From Thermotoga sp. Ku-13t (GTDB lineage: Bacteria > Thermotogota > Thermotogae > Thermotogales > DSM-5069), in the NCBI RefSeq assembly GCF_011057685.1, contig NZ_LNFY01000001.1, positions 744,001 through 808,000 of the forward strand: a stretch of 64,000 nt of DNA, given 5' to 3'. A program made the translations under genes and the position numbers. How positions within the stretch are numbered: the first letter of the stretch is position 1; each line of letters starts with the position of its first letter. The notes below the pieces were generated by a model that saw nothing but the letters and a program-made list of their open reading frames with translations, was not told where the DNA came from and made no database searches. Below are positions 53,333 to 62,635 of this stretch, piece after piece.

Positions 53333-53887
53333 ATGCTCCTGAAAAGTTTTGTCCTGAACAACACAACTATCGAGATCGTTCAGGACGACATAACGAAACA
53401 GGATACAGAAGCAATCGTGAACGCTGCCAATTCTCATTTGAAACACGGCGGAGGTGTGGCAGCAGCCATCGTGCGCGCGGGTGGGGAACAGATTCAGAAA
53501 GAAAGCGATGATTATGTGAAAAAACATGGGCCTCTGGCGGTTTCCGAAGTTGCAGTGACTGGCGCTGGAAAGTTGAAAGCGAAGTACGTGCTTCACGTCG
53601 TTGGACCTCGCTGTGGTGAAGGAAACGAACATGAAAAACTTTACAGGGCGGTTCGAAACGTCCTGGAGAAGGCCGACGAGTTGCAACTAAGTTCGATAAG
53701 CATCCCTGCAGTGAGTAGCGGTATCTTCGGTTTTCCAAAGGATCAGTGTGCCGAGGTTTTCTTCAAGGCTATAACGAATTTTCTCAAAGAACATCCCAGC
53801 ACCACATTGAAGACCATCAGACTCTGCAACATAGATGAAGAAACCAGCAGAATCTTTCTCTCTGTTTTCGAGAAGAACTGGAGGTGA
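53333..53887 (+). CDS. Macro domain protein (ADP-ribose/O-acetyl-ADP-ribose hydrolase)
   Basis: A 184-residue stand-alone macro domain: DAIVNAANSHLKHGGGVAAAI-type motif (with TEAIVNAANS), YVLHVVGPR, and SISIPAVSSGIFGFPKDQCA. It binds ADP-ribose and may deacetylate O-acetyl-ADP-ribose or remove mono-ADP-ribose from proteins. AGGTGGTTCG precedes the ATG. It is the second gene of a plus-strand series that continues to yifB, with four bases before the next gene. Confidence 0.95.
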   Translation: MLLKSFVLNNTTIEIVQDDITKQDTEAIVNAANSHLKHGGGVAAAIVRAGGEQIQKESDDYVKKHGPLAVSEVAVTGAGKLKAKYVLHVVGPRCGEGNEHEKLYRAVRNVLEKADELQLSSISIPAVSSGIFGFPKDQCAEVFFKAITNFLKEHPSTTLKTIRLCNIDEETSRIFLSVFEKNWR

Positions 53888-53891
53888 GAAG

Positions 53892-54185
53892 GTGCAGGAA
53901 GAAGAAAAAACCGTGAAGCTTTCTATGGAAGAGCTCATAATTCTTTTCTTCAACACGATCGCCGCTCGATGCTGGGCGAGGCTCGGTCTCACGAGAGATG
54001 AGTACGGTGAACTGAGGCAGGACCTGAAAGAGGCGAGGTTGGGCATCGATGTGCTCGATGCGGTGCTCAGGGTGATGGAAGACGAGCTGGACGAGGACCT
54101 GAAAAGAGAGCTGGAGGGCGTGGTGGCGAATCTGAAGCTTAACTACGTCAATCAATACAACAAATCGAAAGAGGCGAAAACATGA
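53892..54185 (+). CDS. DUF1844 family protein
   Basis: A 97-residue acidic protein, starting MQEEEKTVKLSMEELIILFF, with ARCWARLGLTRD and DLKEARLGIDVLDAVLRVM and a C-terminal LKRELEGVVANLKLNYVNQY, the pattern of DUF1844 (helical, function unknown). GTG 53892 has GGAGGTGAGAAG upstream; the earlier in-frame ATG lies inside the macro gene. Its stop overlaps the ychF start by four bases. Confidence 0.75.
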   Translation: MQEEEKTVKLSMEELIILFFNTIAARCWARLGLTRDEYGELRQDLKEARLGIDVLDAVLRVMEDELDEDLKRELEGVVANLKLNYVNQYNKSKEAKT

Positions 54186-55267
54186 AAAAAGCTGGCATCG
54201 TGGGACTTCCAAACAGCGGCAAGTCCACACTCTTCAACGCGCTCACGAACCAGAACGTTCCCGCGGAGAAGTATCCTTTTTGCACGATAGAACCGAACGT
54301 AGGAGTTTTGGTCGTCGAAGACGAACGTTTGACCAAACTCGCACAGATGGAAGGCTCCAAGGATCAGATCCATCCTTTCTTCCACATCATCGACATCGCA
54401 GGATTGGTGAAAGGAGCAAGTAAAGGAGAAGGTCTTGGAAATCAGTTTCTCGATCACATAAGCAAGGTGGATATGATTTTCCATGTGGTAAGGTGTTTCA
54501 AGATAGACGACGTCTCACATCCCATGGGTAGCGTGGATCCCGTGAGAGACGTAGAGATCGTCGAGATCGAGCTTATACTGAAAGATCTTGAGACTGTGAA
54601 CAAGAGAATCGAAAAGATCGCCAAACAGGCAAGAACAGGGGAAGAAACTGCTCGCTTTGAGCTCCATTTTCTCGAACGTCTCAAAGCGCACCTCGAATAT
54701 GGAAAGCCCGCGAGAATCTTGCCAAGGAACGAACAGGAGCAAGCGATCCTCGACTCGCTGTTTCTACTATCGGAGAAACCTGTTATCTACGTTGCGAACG
54801 TGGACGAATGGGGATTAGGTCAGGGACTGGATAAAATTGTCGAAAGAATGGCGAAAGAGAGATCGTCCGAATCCATCACAGTGAACGCGCAGATAGAATC
54901 CGAAGCGAGAGAGCTTTCTCCAGAAGAAGCACGCGAACTGTTGCTCGCATACGGGTTCGACACGAACCTCAAAAAGCGATTCCTCGAACACATAAAGCGC
55001 GCGTTGAAGTTGATCTGTTTCCTAACGGCTACGAGGAACGAAGCGAGAAGCTGGCTGGTTCCTGAAGGAATCACAGCGTACGAAGCTGCTGGCCTGATAC
55101 ACTCAGACATACAGAAGGGTTTCATAAAGGCCGAAGTGATTCCCTTCGAGCAGCTTTTGCAGTTTCCCTCCTTCAGGGAAGCACGCGAGGCGGGGGCTGT
55201 GAGGTCGCACGGAAAAGACTACGTGATCAGGGAGGGGAACGTTGTACATTTTCTCTTCCATGCTTGA
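54182..55267 (+). CDS. ychF: Ribosome-binding ATPase/GTPase YchF
   Basis: A 361-residue OBG-family P-loop protein: GLPNSGKSTLFNALTNQNVP (G1), DIAGLVKGASKGEGLGNQFL (G3) and NVDE in place of NKxD, as usual for YchF, which prefers ATP. The C-terminal TGS-like domain has NEARSWLVPEGITAYEAAGLIHSDIQKGFIKAEV. It interacts with ribosomes and affects oxidative-stress tolerance in other bacteria. It overlaps the preceding gene by four bases. Confidence 0.95.
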   Translation: MKKAGIVGLPNSGKSTLFNALTNQNVPAEKYPFCTIEPNVGVLVVEDERLTKLAQMEGSKDQIHPFFHIIDIAGLVKGASKGEGLGNQFLDHISKVDMIFHVVRCFKIDDVSHPMGSVDPVRDVEIVEIELILKDLETVNKRIEKIAKQARTGEETARFELHFLERLKAHLEYGKPARILPRNEQEQAILDSLFLLSEKPVIYVANVDEWGLGQGLDKIVERMAKERSSESITVNAQIESEARELSPEEARELLLAYGFDTNLKKRFLEHIKRALKLICFLTATRNEARSWLVPEGITAYEAAGLIHSDIQKGFIKAEVIPFEQLLQFPSFREAREAGAVRSHGKDYVIREGNVVHFLFHA

Positions 55268-55619
55268 TCTGTTCAGGAACACACCCCTCGTTGCCACGGT
55301 GCTTTCGTTCCTGGTCGCTCAGTTGATAAAGATCGTTACCCACCGGAATTTCAAGGCTTTCAAGAGATACGGTGGAATGCCTTCAGGGCATGCGGCAGCG
55401 ATGTCCGGCCTCGCGTTCACACTCGGCAGATGTTTGGGGTACTCTTCCCCCATAACGGCCGTTGCCGTTGCCCTGCTGATGGTCGTCGTCTCAGATGCGG
55501 TCAACTTGAGGCCATACGTGAGAGAAGACCTCGGACACACGTGGCTAGAAGCGTTCGCCGGAATTGCGGTTGGTTTCGTTGTTTCACATCTTCTTCCAGC
55601 GAGGATTCCACTCTGGTGA
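55242..55619 (+). CDS. Divergent PAP2-family (DUF212) membrane protein
   Basis: A 125-residue membrane protein with KRYGGMPSGHAAAMSGLAFTLG, VVSDAVNLR and EDLGHTWLEAFAGIAVGFV, the phosphatase-like motifs of the divergent PAP2/DUF212 family (YuiD type). About four helices are expected. Such proteins may act on lipid phosphates, but activity is unproven. TTG 55242 is supported by GGGAGGGGAACG; it overlaps ychF by 26 bases. Confidence 0.85.
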   Translation: MYIFSSMLDLFRNTPLVATVLSFLVAQLIKIVTHRNFKAFKRYGGMPSGHAAAMSGLAFTLGRCLGYSSPITAVAVALLMVVVSDAVNLRPYVREDLGHTWLEAFAGIAVGFVVSHLLPARIPLW

Positions 55620-55631
55620 AGGAGGACTCTC

Positions 55632-57137
55632 ATGCCGGCAAGGCTCCTTTCCGCAACGCTCGTGGGATTGAACGTATTCTCAATCGAAGTAGAAGTTGAC
55701 ATCGACAGAAAAAGCGTGATCCACGATGTGGACATAGTTGGTCTGGGAGATACGGCCGTCAAGGAGAGCAAGAAAAGAATAAAGAGCGCACTGAAGAACT
55801 CTGGCTTCGATTTTCCTCATGGCAGAATTGTGGTGAACCTTGCACCTGCCGATTTGAAGAAAGAAGGCTCTTTGCTCGATCTTCCGATCGCCCTAGGTGT
55901 ACTGCAGGCGTGCGGTCATCTGAACAGGTTCGATTTTCTCTGTGTCGGTGAGCTCTCACTCGATGGGCACATCAGAAGGGTCAAGGGCGTTCTGACTATC
56001 CTTGTGCAGCTCTCGAAAGATGGTTTTTCCAAGCCGATCGTTGTACCAAAAGAAAACGAAGCCGAGGCCAGGATGGTGAAAAATCTGAACGTGTATTGCT
56101 TCGAACACATCAAGCAGGTTGTGGAGTTCGCGAATGGCCTTGTGAAGTACGAACCTGTGAGGTTTGAAGGACTACCACCTTTCTCTTACGACGAAGAGCT
56201 TGACTTCGCCGACGTGAAAGGTCAAGCAATGGCTAAACGAGCCCTTGAGATTGCAGCCGCAGGGGTACACAACGTTCTCATGAAGGGCAGTCCGGGTGCG
56301 GGAAAAACTATGCTCGCAAGACGAATAAGCACGATCTTACCACCGCTTTCTGATGAGGAAGCCATAGAAGTGCTCACGATCTACAGTGCGATCGGCCAGG
56401 CCGATATGAAAAAGCTCACGCGACCTTTCCGCGCGCCACACCACACAGCCTCGACGGTGGCCATAATAGGTGGCGGAAATGATGCAAGGCCTGGCGAGAT
56501 AAGCTTGGCACACAACGGCGTTCTTTTTCTGGACGAATTTCCCGAGTTCCGTCACGACGTGATAGAGGCGCTCAGACAACCCATGGAAGAAGGCTTTGTG
56601 ACCGTGGCCAGAGCCAAAGCAACAATCGTGTATCCTGCACGATTCATGCTCATCGCGGCGATGAACCCCTGTCCCTGTGGGAACTATGGTGATCCGAAGG
56701 CGGTGTGCAATTGTTCCCCGTACGACATCGTCAGGTACAACAAGAAAATCTCCGGTCCCATCATGGACAGGATGGACATATTGATTCAGCTTCCGAGGCT
56801 CGAACCGGAAGAGTACTTCTCCAAAAACTCGTCAGAAAGGAGCGAAAAAATAAGAGAAAGGGTGATGAGAGCCCGTGAGATTCAAAAGAGGAGATACAGA
56901 GAAGTCAACATCTCGACGAATTCTCAGCTGAACTCGAAACTGATGAAAAAGTTCATCCAGCTCGACGAGAAGACCGAGGAACTCCTGAAACTCACCGTGT
57001 CGAGATACAACCTCTCCGCAAGATCGATCGACAAAATATTGAAAGTCGCGCGAACCATAGCGGACCTCGAAGGATCACAGGACCTGGATTACAAACACGT
57101 TGCCGAGGCGATCCAGTACAAGCTCCAGATGGACTGA
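55632..57137 (+). CDS. comM: YifB/ComM-family Mg chelatase-like ATPase
   Basis: A 501-residue AAA+ protein. The N-terminal third resembles the Lon protease S5-like domain (MPARLLSATLVGLNVFSIEV, DLPIALGVLQACGHL). The ATPase part has Walker A GSPGAGKTMLARR, Walker B GVLFLDEFPEF, and RQPMEEGFVTVARA. The C-terminal domain has the four-cysteine AMNPCPCGNYGDPKAVCNCS and ARSIDKILKVARTIADLEG. ComM promotes branch migration during natural transformation in other bacteria, so a role in recombination is likely. AAGGAGGACTCTC precedes the ATG. Confidence 0.93.
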   Translation: MPARLLSATLVGLNVFSIEVEVDIDRKSVIHDVDIVGLGDTAVKESKKRIKSALKNSGFDFPHGRIVVNLAPADLKKEGSLLDLPIALGVLQACGHLNRFDFLCVGELSLDGHIRRVKGVLTILVQLSKDGFSKPIVVPKENEAEARMVKNLNVYCFEHIKQVVEFANGLVKYEPVRFEGLPPFSYDEELDFADVKGQAMAKRALEIAAAGVHNVLMKGSPGAGKTMLARRISTILPPLSDEEAIEVLTIYSAIGQADMKKLTRPFRAPHHTASTVAIIGGGNDARPGEISLAHNGVLFLDEFPEFRHDVIEALRQPMEEGFVTVARAKATIVYPARFMLIAAMNPCPCGNYGDPKAVCNCSPYDIVRYNKKISGPIMDRMDILIQLPRLEPEEYFSKNSSERSEKIRERVMRAREIQKRRYREVNISTNSQLNSKLMKKFIQLDEKTEELLKLTVSRYNLSARSIDKILKVARTIADLEGSQDLDYKHVAEAIQYKLQMD

Positions 57138-57227
57138 GTTTCACTCATGGTAAAATTGTTTGGCGGGCAGGAGCGACCACGGCTGACCAACATTGTTCTG
57201 CGGCCGAAACCTGTGGGCGGTGTTCGT

Positions 57228-57671
57228 ATGGGGTGGGCGATCGTCTATTTCACACGCACGGGTAACTGTGAACGCATCGCCAGAAAGCTCTCAGAAATGA
57301 CAGGTTATCCAACAATCAAGCTGGTCGACGATGTCAACTGGTCGGGTTTTCTCGGATTCATCAAGGCGGGTTTCTATGCTCTGACGGGAAAACGAACCAG
57401 GATAAGACTCGAGGGTAAAATCGATGCGGAACGCATCGTTTTAGTCACACCCATCTGGGCAGGTTCCATTACGCCCGCCGCGAGGTCCTTTCTGGATCAC
57501 TTCGATCCATCCAAAGTTTTACTCGTCACAGTCTCTGAGGTGACCACACCGGAGGACGTGCACAGATCACTGAGGCGGAAATACAACCTTCTGGGGATTC
57601 ACGGATTCACACGCAGAACCAACGAGGACGAAACAATAAAACATTTGGCCGAAACGTTGCAGAAACTTTGA
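57228..57671 (+). CDS. Flavodoxin-like protein
   Basis: A 147-residue protein with IVYFTRTGNCERIARKLSEM near its start, the FMN phosphate loop of flavodoxins (T-R-T-G-N-C), followed by VLVTPIWAGSITPAARSFLDH. It probably carries electrons or is an FMN-binding domain of unknown partners. ATG 57228 is used with a weak GGGCGGTG site; a longer start at 57147 has no site and adds residues unlike flavodoxins. Last protein gene before the tRNA cluster. Confidence 0.78.
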   Translation: MGWAIVYFTRTGNCERIARKLSEMTGYPTIKLVDDVNWSGFLGFIKAGFYALTGKRTRIRLEGKIDAERIVLVTPIWAGSITPAARSFLDHFDPSKVLLVTVSEVTTPEDVHRSLRRKYNLLGIHGFTRRTNEDETIKHLAETLQKL

Positions 57672-57687
57672 GACGATCTTTTGGCCC

Positions 57688-57716
57688 TTGAAAAGACTTC
57701 GAGCTTGTGGTAATAT
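57688..57716 (+). promoter_or_regulatory. Promoter of the tRNA-Lys/Leu/Gly cluster
   Basis: TTGAAA (57688-57693) and TAATAT (57711-57716) are 17 bases apart, about 25 bases before tRNA-Lys. Confidence 0.85.
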
Positions 57717-57740
57717 TCTAAATGGCACTGTCGACTGGTT

Positions 57741-57816
57741 GACCCGCTAGCTCAGCAGGCAGAGCACCTGACTTTTAATCAGGGGGTCCTGGGTTCGAGT
57801 CCCAGGCGGGTCACCA
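57741..57816 (+). tRNA. tRNA-Lys (anticodon TTT)
   Basis: Acceptor GACCCGC pairs with GCGGGTC; the stem CCTGA/TCAGG encloses CTTTTAA with anticodon TTT (57774-57776); T arm has GGTTCGAGTCC; CCA is encoded. Confidence 0.96.
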
Positions 57817-57818
57817 GG

Positions 57819-57906
57819 GCGAGAGTGGCGGAACTGGCAGACGCGCTGGACTTAGAATCCAGTGGACGATGAGTCCGTGTGGGTTCAAGTCCCACCTCTC
57901 GCACCA
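57819..57906 (+). tRNA. tRNA-Leu (anticodon TAG)
   Basis: Acceptor GCGAGAG pairs with CTCTCGC; stem CTGGA/TCCAG encloses CTTAGAA, anticodon TAG; a long variable arm (GGACGATGAGTCC) marks it as a class II tRNA; CCA is encoded. Confidence 0.96.
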
Positions 57907-57910
57907 GATT

Positions 57911-57985
57911 GCGGGCGTAGCTCAGCGGTAGAGCGTCTGCTTGCCAAGCAGAAGGTCGCGGGTTCGAAACCCGTCGCCCGCTCCA
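57911..57985 (+). tRNA. tRNA-Gly (anticodon GCC)
   Basis: Acceptor GCGGGCG pairs with CGCCCGC; stem TCTGC/GCAGA encloses TTGCCAA, anticodon GCC; CCA is encoded at 57983-57985. Its acceptor arm is the same as that of tRNA-Gly(CCC) at 41809-41883. Confidence 0.96.
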
Positions 57986-57988
57986 AAT

Positions 57989-58018
57989 AATCCCCCTGTC
58001 GTGCAGGGGGATTTCTTT
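57989..58018 (+). terminator. Terminator of the tRNA cluster
   Basis: AATCCCCCTG (57989-57998) pairs with CAGGGGGATT (58004-58013) around TCGTG, followed by TCTTT. Confidence 0.88.
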
Positions 58019-58117
58019 CATTGTATCCGAAACCGATCCCGTTCTGGCCGGGTCTGCGTTAAAATTTCAGGACGGATCGGTAGTCAAAACAGAATGCCTG
58101 TGCGGAGGTAGAAAGTC

Positions 58118-60904
58118 TTGGATTCCATTAGAATAAAGGGTGCACGCGTTCACAACCTGAAGAACATAGACGTTGAGATCCCAAAGAACACCATCACCGT
58201 GATCACCGGTGTCTCTGGCTCTGGTAAGTCGTCTCTCGCCATGGACACCATATACGCCGAAGGCCAGCGCAGATACTTAGAATCTCTCTCCGCTTACGCC
58301 CGGCAATTCCTTGGAGAACTGAAGAAACCCGATGTTGACAGCATAGAGGGTCTCTCACCGGCCATAGCGATTGACCAGAAGAGTGCGTCACACAACCCGC
58401 GTTCCACCGTTGGTACCACAACGGAAGTGTACGACCATCTCAGAGTATTGTTCGCCAAGATTGGAGAACCTCACTGTCCTTCCTGCGGAAGGCCGGTCGA
58501 AAAGAAGAGTATTGACGAGATCGTCAAGGACGTCTTCTCCAGGTTTCCTGCCTCCTCACGCATTTACGTCCTCTCACCCATCGCGATAGACAAGAAAGGA
58601 ACGTTCAAAAAGGAACTCCAGAATCTCGCCTCCAAAGGTTTCGTTCGCGTTGAGATAGATGGTCAGATCTTCAGAATTGAAGAAGTCGGAGAACTCGATA
58701 AGAACAAGCGGCACACGATCAAACTCGTAGTGGACAGATTGGTGTTGTCAGAAACCGAAAAGCATAGGCTCGCAGATGACATTGAAATTGCCTTCAGAGA
58801 GAGCAACGGTTTTGTCGAGATCAGAAACGTCGATACCAATGAAAGCCTGCTATTCAGCGAACATATGATGTGTCCGGTCTGTGGCATCGGACTTCCCGAG
58901 ATAAACCCCAAGCTCTTCTCTTTCAACAATCCTTACGGAGCGTGTCCAAACTGCCATGGCCTTGGGTACAACCTCCAGATAGATCCTGCACTCGTTGTCA
59001 ACGAGAATCTGAGCATAGAAGAAGGAGCGTTGCTTCCTTTCGGCCACAGTGAATACTACATGCCTATCATCAGGAAGATTGTGAGGATGTTCGGTGCCTC
59101 CACCGAAGTCCCATTCAAAGAATTGCCTGCGATCGTTCAGGAGGCACTCCTTTACGGTTATGGAGACTTCGAAGGCGCGGTCAATTTTCTACAGCGACGC
59201 TACGAGCAAACTGCGTCGGAGGACATAAAAGAGTGGATCGAAAAGAATTTCATCGTTCAGAAAATCTGTCCCGTCTGCAACGGTAAAAGGCTCAAACCCG
59301 AGGCGCTCGCCGTCACCATAAGGGGTCGCAACATCATCGACGTGACGAACCTCACCATAGAGAAGGCTTACAAATTCTTCGAAGACCTCCAGGCCTCTCT
59401 TACGGAGAGAGAAAGCAAGATCGTTGGAGATCTTTTGATCGAGATAAAGAAAAGACTCCAGTTCATGCTCGATGTGGGACTGGGTTACCTCACACTCTCA
59501 CGACCCGTGAACACCCTGTCTGGTGGTGAAGCCCAGAGGATCAGGCTCGCCACGCAGATAGGTTCCGGCCTGACCGGTGTGACGTACGTTCTGGACGAAC
59601 CAACGATTGGATTGCACCAGAGAGACAACATCAGGCTCATCAACACACTCAAGAAATTGAAGGACCTTGGAAACACCGTGATCGTGGTCGAACATGACGA
59701 AGAGATTATAAAGAATGCGGACTACGTAGTCGATCTTGGACCTTTCGGTGGTGAGCGCGGTGGCAGGGTCGTGTTCGCTGGCACGGTACAGAGTTTGATC
59801 GAAAATCCAAACGGATCTCTGACGGGAGAATATCTGGCCGGCATAAAGAAGATAGAATTTCCGAAGGTGCGCAGGAAAGGAAACGGTAAATTCTTGACGA
59901 TCGTGGGTGCCAGACACAACAACTTGAAGAACATCACCGTCAGCTTTCCACTCGGCACTTTCATATGCGTCACGGGCGTATCGGGCTCTGGGAAATCCTC
60001 CTTGATCATCGATACGCTCTATCCCGCACTGATGAACGCGATCTACAGAACGAAGATGTCCGTTGGCGAGCACGACAGGATAGAAGGCCTGGAGAACGTC
60101 GACAAAGTTATCGCCATAGACCAGTCGCCCATAGGAAGAACGCCCCGGAGCAATCCTGCCACCTACACGAAGGTTTTTGATGACATCAGAGAGCTGTTCG
60201 CGATGACACCAGAGGCACGCGCGAGGGGTTACACCAAGAGCAGGTTCAGTTTCAACCTGAAGGGCGGCCGCTGTGAGGCCTGCCAGGGGCACGGACTCGT
60301 GAAAATAGAAATGCTGTTCCTACCAGACGTTTACGTCGAATGCGACGTGTGCAAGGGAAGACGCTACAACGAGGAAACCTTACAGGTCAGGTACAAAGGA
60401 AAAAACATTCACGAAGTGCTCGAAATGTCCGTCGAAGAAGCACTGGAATTCTTCAAGAACGTTCCAACGATTTACAGAACGCTGAGTTTACTCAACGAGG
60501 TAGGACTTGGTTACATCAAGCTTGGTCAACCTGCCACGACGCTCTCGGGCGGGGAAGCCCAGAGGATAAAGCTCGCTTCGGAACTGCGGAAAGTTGCCAC
60601 CGGAAAAACTATCTACATACTCGATGAACCAACGGTGGGCCTACACTTCGAAGATGTGAGAAAACTTATCGGCGTGCTTCACAGACTCGTCGATAAGGGA
60701 AACACCGTCATAGTCATCGAACACAATCTGGACGTGATTAAGAACGCGGACTACATCATCGACCTCGGACCCGAAGGTGGAGATGAAGGGGGTTACGTCG
60801 TGGCGACCGGCACACCCGAAGAGGTGGCAAAAGTTGAACAGTCTCACACCGCGAGATTCTTGAGAGAAGTGCTGAGCAAGAGTTCCAAGTTTGTACACGC
60901 TTGA
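58118..60904 (+). CDS. uvrA: Excinuclease ABC subunit A
   Basis: A 928-residue damage-recognition ATPase of nucleotide excision repair. It has two ABC modules, each with GVSGSGKSS (near 32-40 and about 620), LSGGEAQRI and DEPTIGLH or DEPTVGLH, and zinc-finger cysteines in CPSCGRP, CPVCGIG...CPNCHG, CPVCNGK and CEACQGHG...CDVCKGR. It works with UvrB and UvrC, which are not here. TTG 58118 follows GGAGGTAGAAAGTC. Confidence 0.97.
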   Translation: MDSIRIKGARVHNLKNIDVEIPKNTITVITGVSGSGKSSLAMDTIYAEGQRRYLESLSAYARQFLGELKKPDVDSIEGLSPAIAIDQKSASHNPRSTVGTTTEVYDHLRVLFAKIGEPHCPSCGRPVEKKSIDEIVKDVFSRFPASSRIYVLSPIAIDKKGTFKKELQNLASKGFVRVEIDGQIFRIEEVGELDKNKRHTIKLVVDRLVLSETEKHRLADDIEIAFRESNGFVEIRNVDTNESLLFSEHMMCPVCGIGLPEINPKLFSFNNPYGACPNCHGLGYNLQIDPALVVNENLSIEEGALLPFGHSEYYMPIIRKIVRMFGASTEVPFKELPAIVQEALLYGYGDFEGAVNFLQRRYEQTASEDIKEWIEKNFIVQKICPVCNGKRLKPEALAVTIRGRNIIDVTNLTIEKAYKFFEDLQASLTERESKIVGDLLIEIKKRLQFMLDVGLGYLTLSRPVNTLSGGEAQRIRLATQIGSGLTGVTYVLDEPTIGLHQRDNIRLINTLKKLKDLGNTVIVVEHDEEIIKNADYVVDLGPFGGERGGRVVFAGTVQSLIENPNGSLTGEYLAGIKKIEFPKVRRKGNGKFLTIVGARHNNLKNITVSFPLGTFICVTGVSGSGKSSLIIDTLYPALMNAIYRTKMSVGEHDRIEGLENVDKVIAIDQSPIGRTPRSNPATYTKVFDDIRELFAMTPEARARGYTKSRFSFNLKGGRCEACQGHGLVKIEMLFLPDVYVECDVCKGRRYNEETLQVRYKGKNIHEVLEMSVEEALEFFKNVPTIYRTLSLLNEVGLGYIKLGQPATTLSGGEAQRIKLASELRKVATGKTIYILDEPTVGLHFEDVRKLIGVLHRLVDKGNTVIVIEHNLDVIKNADYIIDLGPEGGDEGGYVVATGTPEEVAKVEQSHTARFLREVLSKSSKFVHA

Positions 60905-60916
60905 GGAGGGAACTGG

Positions 60917-62635
60917 ATGCGAAAGGTCCTGCTCCTTTTAGTACTTTTTCTTTACAGCACGAGTTTTTGCTACCAATTTTATTTTGCCAACCTGCACGCG
61001 CACACCGCTTACTCGGACGGTGTTGGAACACCCGAGGAAGCCTTCGAACACGCACGTAGATATGTTCATGTGCAGGCGATAACGGATCATGCAGAATACT
61101 TCAGCCAGAAAATCGACGGTCAGGACAAACTTCTGCTGACAAAAGCCGCTGCGGAGAAAGCTACAACAAGGGATTTTGTCGCACTCTGGGGTTTCGAATG
61201 GACCGGGGGAGTCGGTCATATCAACGTGTACTGCACCGATGAATGGATCGACAGAACCAGAAGTTTACAGGAACTGTACGACTGGATCGTAGAAAAAAGG
61301 GCGCTCGCACAGTTCAACCATCCCATTGCGACGTTCGGTACGTTCTACGACTTCGAATACGATCCCAAGGTCGATGAGTTCATCAATCTGATCGAGGTTG
61401 GCAACGGCAGCTGGCGCGGGAGAATCATCAGCGACGAGATGATCTCCAACTACGTCTTGGCGTTGAAGAAGGGCTGGCACCTTGGTGCAACCGCTGGTCA
61501 GGACAACCACAAGGGTGGCTGGGGTTCAGCGAACGATGCCCGCACGGTGATCCTCGCAGATGAACTGAGCCTGGAATCGATCCTGACCGCGCTCATGCAA
61601 AGACGCACTTATGCGAGCGAAGATAAGAACGCGAAACTCTGGTTCTCGTGTGGCCAATCGGTCATGGGATCGATCGTCGAGACGAGTGAGTCCGTTTCGT
61701 TCGGGATTCGCTACGAGGACGATGAACCACTGGAAAAACTCTGTTTGATCTCAGAGAGCGGAACGGTCACGGAGTGGACAGTGAACAGCAATTACTTTGA
61801 GACAACCCTGGATATGACTCCACCCGACGCGAACGAATGGTACTTTCTCTACGCTGTACAGAAAGACGGCGACAGGATCGTCTCGTCACCCATCTGGGTG
61901 AGGGCGTCCAGGATCTATCCTGTGAACGTGCGATTCTCTTCTTCGCCAAGGACGTTGAATCTCTCTTTCGACCTGGTGAACTTCTCGGATACAGCTTCAG
62001 AGGTGGAAGTGAAGATCGTGGTGGCCAACCAGCCAGAAGAGCTGAGAGTTTTTCTGCAGCCCAAAGCCAAAGTTGTTGTGAACAGATCTTACACCAACCT
62101 GACACCAGGTTCAGCAGAAATACGCGTTGAACTGGCAGGGTTGATCGGTTGGAAAGGGCACGCCGAAGTACTGAGAGATTCCATCCTCCTCGATGTGAGC
62201 CACGAGAACGACGAATCCAGACTCACAGGATGGCTGAACGAAGCCAGCAGGTGTTTTGGAATCGTGGTGGAGAAAAACACAGCTTATTTCAAAAAGATCC
62301 CAAAGAATCGTCTCATCGTCCTGCCGTTACCGAAGAAAGGAAGTTTTCCAGAGACCAGACAGTTGAACGATTTCGAAATCGAGAACATCCTGCGGCACCT
62401 CAAAATGGGTGGCAAAATAGCGCTGGTCTCGTACGATGGATCTATCGTTGACGAAAGCTTTGTGAAACTCGTGAAAGCCATCGATCCAGATCTGAATCTG
62501 TCACAGATCGAGGATCGTATCTTTTTGGAGCTTCGCGGAAAAGAGATGAACAATTACGCTTCAGGTGGTTTCATCTTCGCAAGAGTGAACAGTCTGCAAG
62601 ACGCTATCGAACTGCTGGAGGAATTACTGAAATGA
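60917..62635 (+). CDS. Secreted PHP-domain metallohydrolase (CehA/McbA family)
   Basis: A 572-residue protein with a signal peptide (MRKVLLLLVLFLYSTSFC) and a PHP phosphoesterase domain: ANLHAHTAYSDGVGTPEEAF, AITDHAEYF, and GATAGQDNHKGGW with further metal-binding histidines, like the CehA/McbA family. Residues about 270-400 are beta-rich and the C-terminal 170 residues resemble a Rossmann-like half (LIVLPLPKK, GGKIALVSYDGSIVD). GAGGAGGGAACTGG precedes the ATG. It overlaps tsaB by four bases although the two seem unrelated in function; the substrate is unknown. Confidence 0.82.
   Translation: MRKVLLLLVLFLYSTSFCYQFYFANLHAHTAYSDGVGTPEEAFEHARRYVHVQAITDHAEYFSQKIDGQDKLLLTKAAAEKATTRDFVALWGFEWTGGVGHINVYCTDEWIDRTRSLQELYDWIVEKRALAQFNHPIATFGTFYDFEYDPKVDEFINLIEVGNGSWRGRIISDEMISNYVLALKKGWHLGATAGQDNHKGGWGSANDARTVILADELSLESILTALMQRRTYASEDKNAKLWFSCGQSVMGSIVETSESVSFGIRYEDDEPLEKLCLISESGTVTEWTVNSNYFETTLDMTPPDANEWYFLYAVQKDGDRIVSSPIWVRASRIYPVNVRFSSSPRTLNLSFDLVNFSDTASEVEVKIVVANQPEELRVFLQPKAKVVVNRSYTNLTPGSAEIRVELAGLIGWKGHAEVLRDSILLDVSHENDESRLTGWLNEASRCFGIVVEKNTAYFKKIPKNRLIVLPLPKKGSFPETRQLNDFEIENILRHLKMGGKIALVSYDGSIVDESFVKLVKAIDPDLNLSQIEDRIFLELRGKEMNNYASGGFIFARVNSLQDAIELLEELLK

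Noticed and set aside
52854-53366. Upstream extension of the 510-residue binding protein
   Set aside because: A signal peptide and strong site are at 52853; the extension is antisense to osmC.
57147-57227. Longer start for the flavodoxin-like gene
   Set aside because: No ribosome-binding site before 57147 and the added residues do not fit the flavodoxin fold.
41809-57985. The two tRNA-Gly genes as an attachment site or recent duplication
   Set aside because: Shared arms reflect isoacceptor identity; anticodon stems and loops differ and no integrase gene is nearby.
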